Source: Henricia sp. BOLD:AAB3569 | Taxonomy: Eukaryota; Echinodermata; Asteroidea; Spinulosida; Echinasteridae | Length of the DNA: 64,000 bases | Assembly (NCBI GenBank): GCA_037783545.1 | Contig: JBBELK010000396.1 | Location: 666,947-730,946 of the forward strand | Reading direction: 5' to 3' | In this document: piece by piece, positions 24,601-33,600 of the stretch | Position numbering within the stretch: position 1 is the stretch's first letter | Layout: each line of letters opens with the position of its first letter | Program-made: the position numbers and the translations under genes | The notes under the pieces: generated by a model | What the model saw: the letters and a program-made list of their open reading frames with translations, nothing else | Database searches by the model: none | What the model was told of the DNA's origin: nothing

Positions 24601-27600
24601 CCAGCAACCAGTCACATTGGTTGAGTAATAAACCAATCCGTTAACCAATACATTGGTCAATAACGACCAATATGTTGGTTGTCCAGCAACCAATCACATT
24701 GGTTGAGCAATAAACCAATCCTTTAACCAATACATTGGTCAATTGTGACCAATATGTTGGTTGTCCAGCAACCAATCACATTGGTTGAGTAAAAAACCAA
24801 TCCGTTAACCAATACATTGGTCAATAACGACCAATATGTTGGTTGTCCAGCAACCAATCACATTGGTTGAGCAATAAACCAATCCTTTAACCAATACATT
24901 GGTCAATTGTGACCAATATGTTGGTTGTCCAGCAACCAATCACATTGGTTGAGTAAAAAACCAATCCGTTAACCAATACATTGGTCAATAACGACCAATA
25001 TGTTGGTTGTCCAGCAACCAGTCACATTGGTTGAGTAATAAACCAATCCTTTAACCAATACATTGGTCAATAGTGACCAATATGTTGGTTGTCCAGCAAC
25101 CAATCACATTGGTTGGGCAATAAACCAATCCTTTAACCAATACATTGGTCAATACGACCAATATGTTGGCTGTCCAGCAACCAATCAAATTGGTTGAGCG
25201 ATAAATCAATCCTTTAACCAATATATTAGTGACCAATATATTGGTTGTCCAGCAAACAATCATATTGGTTGAGCAATGATGAGCAATTTGTTTAATACAT
25301 AGGCGAAATGACGGTGACCAATTAATGTTGGTTATCCGGCAGTCAATCATTGTTTTAGTCATATTAACCATTGATTTAAACTTTTGTGATTGGTTGTAAA
25401 ACAACCAGTCACATTATTTACAATTTGTGACCAACTAGGCTAGATTCATTATCAGATATCAAGCAGCCTTTCAGCAATTAACCAATCTCCAATGGTTGAC
25501 ATTAGAATTGTGGCACAATCACATTGGTTCAGATATTAACCATCGTTATATTGGTAATTGGTTCACACATGAGCCAATTTTCAATTGGTTTCAACTAATA
25601 CCTAATTGGTGCAGAGCTCTGTTAGGCTGATTGTCCGGTAACCAATCACATATTGGTTCAACTATCAACCAATCCTTGTTGGTTGCCTACAGTAGGACCG
25701 ATTCCACTATTTTGGGGGAGGTCACTGGTGCAAGATGATCCATTCCAAAGAGAAGTAGAACATAATTGTATATTCAAACTTTGTCATGCAATATCAAGGA
25801 ATTGAAATTATTGAAATTTCAGTCCTATTATTTTGTCAAAGATTTTAAGCATTATAGCCTTTATTTACTCATTTCTTAATGCATTTGGAATGACCCTGTA
25901 TGAAAGTGGAATTACCATGAGCCACGAGGAGCGCTTCATGCTGTGGTCAGCATTTTTACTGCATGCAGTAGTTTCAAACGGTCAAACACTAGTCAAACTA
26001 TTACCTTCGATCCTCTACAATCCGCTGCTTTCTTGCATCCGTTGTCAGTTTCCTCTGCTTTTCACCCGCTTTTCAGGTAGGACATATGTTTACATTTTAT
26101 TTTGTATCAACTTGGACAAAAGTAGTTATTGTATAAATTATCTGTGTATCTTCCGAATAGTGTGGTCTAAAATTCACCGTTTTGTAGAGGTTTTGAAATG
26201 AGAGCACGAAACCGATAGAATAATGGGAGAAGCTTTTTGTATATTCATCCCACATAAATGAATATTTGAGAAAGATAAGCGATGTTAAGTTGTAATTTAG
26301 TGAGTTTTTACTTTGAGGACAGTTCTGACTTTTTCAAAGTTGCATGGCATTTACAAAGTACATGTAAAAACATTATAATTATATATGGGACGTCCATACA
26401 GTACGCACTTTGTATATTCATCCATGGTATATGCATGGGTATGTACAGTGGTCAGTGCAATCCCCCTCCAAGGACGGCCACCATGTGCATGCTGTGTGGA
26501 GGCTCATGACCAGTTCTTGGCATGGGGTCCTGGTTAGCCTTGAATTTTATAGCAGTGCAAACTGCAGTATTTGTGTATCAACTTCCACAGTAATGTCATG
26601 AGACAGTTTACACTATATGCCTGTGAAGCAATCTTCCCTGCATATTTTAACGTGTTTTTGTTGTTGTTCATTTCATAATTATTGCGTATCTCAGATTGAC
26701 GTGGACTTCGATCTCTTTTCGGGGAACAGGCTGACACTCGAGGTACATGTAGCCTCCATGATGTAGCAGATAATGGACTTCCATGAGCTAGACTGCTGTA
26801 ATGACACAGCTGTGCGTCTTGTAGCAGATTTGAATAAACAACATGGAACAGAATGATGATGCAGAAGAGGATATGGATGCCGACTACTCCCTATTCCCAG
26901 GTTAGTTTTGCTCTCTTTATTAAGCTTACTCTTTTTGCACAGTATTTTTTAAAACATGACAGAGGTGGTTCGATTTTTAAAAATAATGTTGACATTCACC
27001 GTGCACCTTAGGTAGGTGACCATCCTAGCGCCAGTGGATTCATAAGAATTGGTCAGAGTTGACATTACACAGAAAAGACTGATTTAGAAGCCCAGGTTGT
27101 ATGTTTTATATTAAACTGGAACTTCTCAGGAGAGGGGTCTCTCGAGAGGTACTACAGCAGTGCACTTGCCAGACATTGCTTTAAGGAAATTCGCCATTTA
27201 TTTTGGTGTGACCAATATCTAGTGATATGTTATTAATGCACTCCTATTTATTATTCCTTGATTGCTTCTTTGCAGAGGACATTATACTACATGTGTAACA
27301 CAAAGAACAGAGTCTACCTCGAAGGAAAAAAAGGTGGAAGCTAGCCAAGCATAGTGGAAAAACGGAGAACCTTCATTGCACTGAAGGTAATTGGTACCAT
27401 TGAAGATACTTTGGTTTTTGAGGTTTTGGAAACAAAATGTATGCGACATGTTAAATGCCGCCAGTTAGCATAGACAGGGTTGGCAGTCACACACATCAAT
27501 CTGCATGGAAAACTTGCGGTAGGATACTGTATCTGATAGTCCAGATGTAAGGAAAAGAGGACCCAATTATAGCAGTTAATATGCTTTGCAAGTTTGTGAT

Positions 27601-30600
27601 ATTTTACATTGTGTGAGCCTGCTGACTGAAAACTTTAATACACCTATGTCAACAGTTTAACAATTTCGAGTTTCATATTTGCTAACATATATGAACCTTG
27701 CTTTTCAGCGTGGAGCCGACTTTGCTGGCTATATCCAGGTGAGGGACGAGGAATGCAGAAATCGGGAAGTGACTAGGCAGCTACAGGTCCTCATTCTTAG
27801 GAAACACAATGCTGGATGCCAAGGAATTGTTTGTTTGTATTAAACAGTCAGGTTATCTATAAAGTGAATTATCTTGTGAAGGCAAGAAAAGCCATCATCA
27901 TGTTTGCCTATTACTATTTCTTAAGGAACAATAACGTAATCAGGATACAACAAATTAATATAAAAAGACAAAGTGACGCAATAACGTTTGTTTACAAACA
28001 CAGCTAGCGCCAATCAAATATGCATGTAACAGCAGTGACGCTCCAGACGCTTGCGTCTTTTAAAAAATTGTAATATTAAATTAAATGTCCACTCCATGCA
28101 TGCAGTACAGAGATAAATAATAATAATCTTTTCAACTCTGCAGCTGTACTGTATAGTATGTGAATCCATGCTCGGTGTCCATTTTAAATGTATATGCAGC
28201 GACATTCTTTAAAATAAAACATGTACAGGATGAACCCCAGCAATTATGTTGGTCTATATTAAATCATGTTGTTCTGTAAACAAATTAAACCAAACCACTT
28301 GCCTGGCAACTTTAACCAATAATATTGGTCATTTCAGCCATTACAATTGGTTAATGTTGACAATTTGTTGGTCTTTTAAAGCAATATATTTGGTTATCTT
28401 TAACAAATATATTGGTTGTCTTGACCAATATGAAATGGTTAGTATTCTAACCAATATGTATTGGCTGGGAATTTAACCAATCAAGATTGGTTATGGATTG
28501 GTTAAAACGTTAACCGATCTAGATTGGTTAAATAAACAACTAAGATATGTTGGTTAATATTTTAACCGATATGGATTGGTTAAATAAACAACCAAGACAT
28601 GTTGGTCAATATTCCAACCAATATGGATTGGTCAACTAAACAACCAAGACATGTTGGTTAGTATTCTAACCAATATGGATTGGTTAAATAAACAACCAAG
28701 ACATGTTGGTTAATATTCCAACCAATATGGATTGGTCAACTAAACAACCAAGACATGTTGGTTAGTATTCTAACCAATATGGATTGGTTAAATAAACAAC
28801 CAAGACATGTTGGTTAATATTCCAACCAATATGGATTGGTTAAATAAACAACTAAACAACCAAGACATGTTGGTTAGTACTCTAACCAATATGGATTGGT
28901 TAAATAAACAACCAAGACATGTTGGTTAATATTCTAACCAATATGGATTGGTTAAATAAACAACCAAGACATGTTGGTTAATATTTCAACCAATATGGAT
29001 TGGTCAACTAAACAACCAAGACTTGTTGGTTAGTATTCTAACCAATATGGATTGGTTAAATATACAACCAAGGGATGTTGGTTAATATCGTAACCAATAT
29101 GGATTGGTCAACTAAACAACCAAGACATGTTGGTTAGTATTCTAACCGATATGGATTGGTCAAATAAACAACCAAGAGATGTTGGTTAGTATTCTAACCA
29201 ATATGGATTGGTTGAAAAAGTAAACCATATCAGATTGGTTATTTTAACCAATAGATTGGTTGGACACATATCTACCAACCACATTGGTTGAATTTGACCA
29301 ATATATTGGTTAATTCAACCAATCTGTTTTTAGAGTGTAGTTTATAGAAATACCCATAATGTATCTAAAGAAAATAATTGGTAAACCAACATGCAGAAAT
29401 TTAAAATAAATAGATGCACATTTATGTGTTAGAAAACCTTGGTTTTTGTGTCAAGTGAATGGCAGTGTTGTAGTCGAGTCACCAATATCGAGTCCGAGTC
29501 CGAGTCTTGAGTCACTTGTTCGCCAAAATGAAACACAGTTTCGTGCACACAATGTGTGAAATGAAAAGTGGGGCAGTGTAAACGTACATATTAACGCGTC
29601 GTACTGTGTTTTCCCCCAAGAATCCTGTATTAAGGGCGCAAATTTCTGTTTTCTTTTCCTTTTTTTAAATATGCGACTCGTGAGTGTTCTCCACTGCCGG
29701 TTTTGCCGGGCATGCCACCATGGCCACCTGGACAGAATCATCACAGGTACCGTTAAGCGCCCGGACAAAAATTTGCCGCCCAGACAAAAAACTGGGCCGC
29801 CCGGACAAAATTAATAAATGTTCCCCTCTAAAAAACTGTGAAAGTACAGCCAAGTCATTCTAAAATTAGGTGTAAATTCACCATACATGTACGTGATTCG
29901 CTAGCCACTATCGTTCACTTACATGTACCACGCAAATCTATCGTTTCAGCGCCGATAACGACCATGACAGTTGCATGCATTTGTTTTGAACAGCACCCTC
30001 AAGTGTTGAATGTGTTCACATCTTGAGGGAGCTGCACGCCCGGACAAAATCTGTACCAGTGGAGAACAGACTAGCGAGTCACGAGTCACCATGTTCGAGT
30101 CCGAGTCATCATGGTCGAGTCGGAGTCATCATGGTCGAGTCCGAGTCCAAATCATTTTCCAATATGACTTGAGTCGAGTTAGCCTTTTGACAAGGCCTCG
30201 TGAATTTGGGCGATTTGGTGACTTGAGTAGAGTCTACACACGTCGAGTGTCTCATTCATTTGGCCTTTTCCGAACTGCGAGGCAATTCTTATGTTTTTCT
30301 TTATAACCGCTACCGAATTCAGTAGCAGAAATCAGCCAGTCACGTGCAGGTCACCCTATGCAAATTACGTCGTGAGCTCCTACAAACAAGGGAGGTAGGC
30401 TTACGCTTTTGAATTCACGGGGCAAATTAAACAGCAAAGTAATGAAATCAAATAAATTATATTCGTTCCGTATAAAACTTGGATGTAATAAACAATTTGT
30501 CAAATTTCAACGCATTTACATGGAGTTCAATTGGGTATTTTTGAAGTAAGTGTAAATGCCGTACCTAATGTACATTGATAATGAACCAGTCCACAACGCC

Positions 30601-33600
30601 GCAGGCGATGTGATTGGTCGGATTGTCCTGCGGGAACTGTACGTGACTAGACTCGACTTGTATTACACGCGCGCGTGCCAGAAAGGTTCCTAGCGCTCAT
30701 TGGCTCAGTTCAGAGTTTGTTTTCAAAATCTTTACCGGTACGTGTCGAGGGGCGTGGGTAATGTTGTTGTGACGTTGCATGTTCGGGTCAACTGCTTGCA
30801 TGTAATGAATAATGTACATGTACATGTAGCAGTTGCCAGTTCGGAAAAGGCCTTCTGGCAAAACAGAAGGCATAACGTTTGCACAGCCTCCACTCAAGAT
30901 GCTCAATTGTCTCACATTTTAATTACTAAACAAAATAACTCCAAAGCCATACCGGTAAGGCCTTGCCAAAAGAACACCGGTTGAGTCGAGTCCGAGTCGA
31001 GTCCTAGACTCGAGTACTACAACACTGGTGAATGGTAAAAAAAAATGTGCATCACCTTTTTGCTAATTAATACATTCATGTGGTGTTTGTTACCATTACT
31101 GTCAACACTTTGAGTACATGTAACAGTTTTGGGTCACTGCAAATGATATACCGGTACATGTACTTATGTACATGTAACCTGTGTAATGGGCCAAAATGCA
31201 TCAACTTGATTTTTACTAGCTTGATCTCGGGGAGTTCTACAGGGTACATGTATATCAAATTTGTAACAAGTCCATTGACCAAGAGCCTCAAAATTGTCAC
31301 AGATTGTGCTGTACTATTGCAAGGAAAAGTCCAAATGGAACCAAAGCAGCAGTACTGCATTCAAAGACTGGACGGGAGCAAAGACTGGATTGGAGGGTGT
31401 ACTTGATTTAAAAAAAAAAATTACCTTTTTGGACAAAAGACCCTCCAGTTGTTCAAAATTGCCTTCAGACATACATTGCGATATTGTACACAAAGCCTGC
31501 GGATCAGACAAAATTAAACACATGGCTGTTATTAACTGTATTCATGAGATTACATGTCAATAAGATAGGGTGGGATAATGTTAGATTGGTTCCCGATCCC
31601 TATAGATTGGTTCGCTTATTGTGAAAATATAGGGATCGGTAAAGAGCAGCCATGACGGGCAGAATTTTGCCCGTCACGTGGTTATTATTATTATTTTTAT
31701 AGTAAGTGCACAGATTTTGCATTGACATTTGTAACTTGGCCGTGCGTGTTAAACATATCCAATTATGTAAGTAAAGTGTACATTGCCTAAAGCAAAGGGC
31801 TTGGCCAATTTTTAAATATAAAAAACAATGCGCACGCACAAAGACGACCAATTACAGATCAAGATGAAGCGCCCTTTACCTGTCCTTATATTCTCCTGTG
31901 TGGAATATGTGGACGGGAACCAGTCTAGGATAATGTCAGCCAGTCAAACGATCCATTGTTATTCACCACATGTGCATAGGAACCGGTGATTTTTCATCGG
32001 CACGCTGAGTCTGTGTGTCAGACTTGTAACCTACATTAAGTGTTCTCCACTGCCGGTTTTGGCCGGGCGTGCCGCCCGGACAAAATCGATACAGGTACCA
32101 TTAGCGCCCGGACAATAATTTTCCGCCCGGACATAAAACTCGGCCGCCCGGACAAAATTAATAAATGTTCCCCTCTAAAACACTGTGGAAGTACAGCCAA
32201 GTCATACCAAAATTAGGTGTAAATTCACCAATCGTGCTGAGCGATGTCAGCGCGCCCGGACAGAATTTGTACCAGTGGAGAACACTGACATTGTATTCAC
32301 TTTTAAGTGAATGAAGTTTAATAGAAACAAGACAAAAGTTCTCACAGATGCCCGCACCTGTCCATACAATTACAAGTCGGCCATCACCTGATGAGCCTTC
32401 GTGTAGAAATTTTACTCTCCAAATAATTTGTTTTACTTATATTCTCTGACAAGATTTTTTTTTTTCGTATCAACTTGCACTGACTGATTTTAAGGTTAAA
32501 CTTTGCACACTCGACTTTGACAACTTGTTTCCAGCCATTTGTGCAGCGTTCACCGCGGGTGTTTTATTCCACTAAAAAGTGAATGTTGCCAATTGATGTT
32601 TATTAATGTTACTGGTTACATCGACGCAGCTGACCGCAGCTGGGTACAACTAGTTGCCAGAAAGTAGAACATGAGCAACTCGCGGCAACTGAGATTTTTT
32701 CAGTTGCCGGTAGTTGCAAGTGCGCTTACATGTACATCTACTTTTAGCCCCTTAACATTTTAACCCCCTTCGTCGTGTGGAACATTCTTACACGCCCTCA
32801 AGAGTCTAAATACCCGTCTGAAAATTCTTACCGTAAATTCCAAATCAGACATTTAAAAGCACACCATCGGGGTCCTTGTAATCTCAAGACTTCTGCACCC
32901 TTGTCGTTCACTGTCCATGATGACTCAAACATCAAAAAAGGATAAAAGGGAGCAAAATCTGGAGTAAAATCGAAAATTTTCAGCCAGCGTGGTACACAGA
33001 CTTCATACAGAGACGTGTCAAAAGGAAAGTAGTCCCACCAATGCGGATGGATTTTGTTTAGCCTAGACTGGACCCCTGTCCACATATTTACTTCCCCACT
33101 CGTTGTATAGGAGCGAGAGCAGCGTAGCGCACATAGACAGGGGGCAGGTCTAGGCTAAACAAAATCCATCCGCGTTGGTGGGACTACTTTCCTTTTGACG
33201 CGATCATATAGTAGCGAAGTCAACATGCATGACATGGTCAAGTCTCCCGTCTGTCCAGATTTGTCGATTTTACTCTGGACAGATTTTGCTCCCTTTTATC
33301 CTTTTTTGATGTTTGAGTCATCATGGACAGTGAACGAAAAGGGTGCAGAAGTCTTGAGATTACAAGGACCCCGATGGTGTGTTTTTAAATGTCTGATTTG
33401 GAATTTACGCTAAGAATTTTCAGACGGGTATTTAGACTCTTGAGGGCGTGTAAGAATGTTCCACACGACGAAGGGGGTTAAAATGTTAAGGGGCTAAAAG
33501 TGTAATATAGAAAATGATAACGTCCCAATATAAACGTCAAAAACAACACTTTTAGCCTTCTAAAAGTAATGTACATCGACCTTTTTGAGCAACTGATCAG

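Larger units (their letters stand above)
23428..29337. mobile_element. E1 copy 2: 5.91-kb TIR element, tandem to copy 1
   Basis: Nearly identical to copy 1 (single-base differences such as A/G at 22056 versus 27966 and T/G near 22458/28368). It lacks the first four bases CACT at the joint and has about eight fewer 82-bp monomers in the left array. TA follows at 29338-29339, so one TA target duplication brackets the whole pair. Confidence 0.88.
29463..31027. mobile_element. hAT-like non-autonomous element with perfect 8-bp target duplication
   Basis: Ends CAGTGTTGTAGT... and ...ACTACAACACTG, flanked by GTGAATGG at 29455-29462 and 31028-31035. Subterminal repeats of CGAGTCCGAGTC type lie at both ends. 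8-bp duplications and CAG...CTG termini fit hAT. No transposase frame remains. A second MITE is nested at 29693-30068. It lies in MAIP1 intron 2. Confidence 0.88.

Noticed and set aside
16877-25300. CRISPR-like array
   Set aside because: Repeats are head-to-tail 82-bp satellite monomers without unique spacers, inside a transposon in a eukaryotic intron.
16857-29337. E1 tandem pair as pure assembly artefact
   Set aside because: Single-base differences and an eight-monomer length difference argue for two real copies, though only long reads can settle it.
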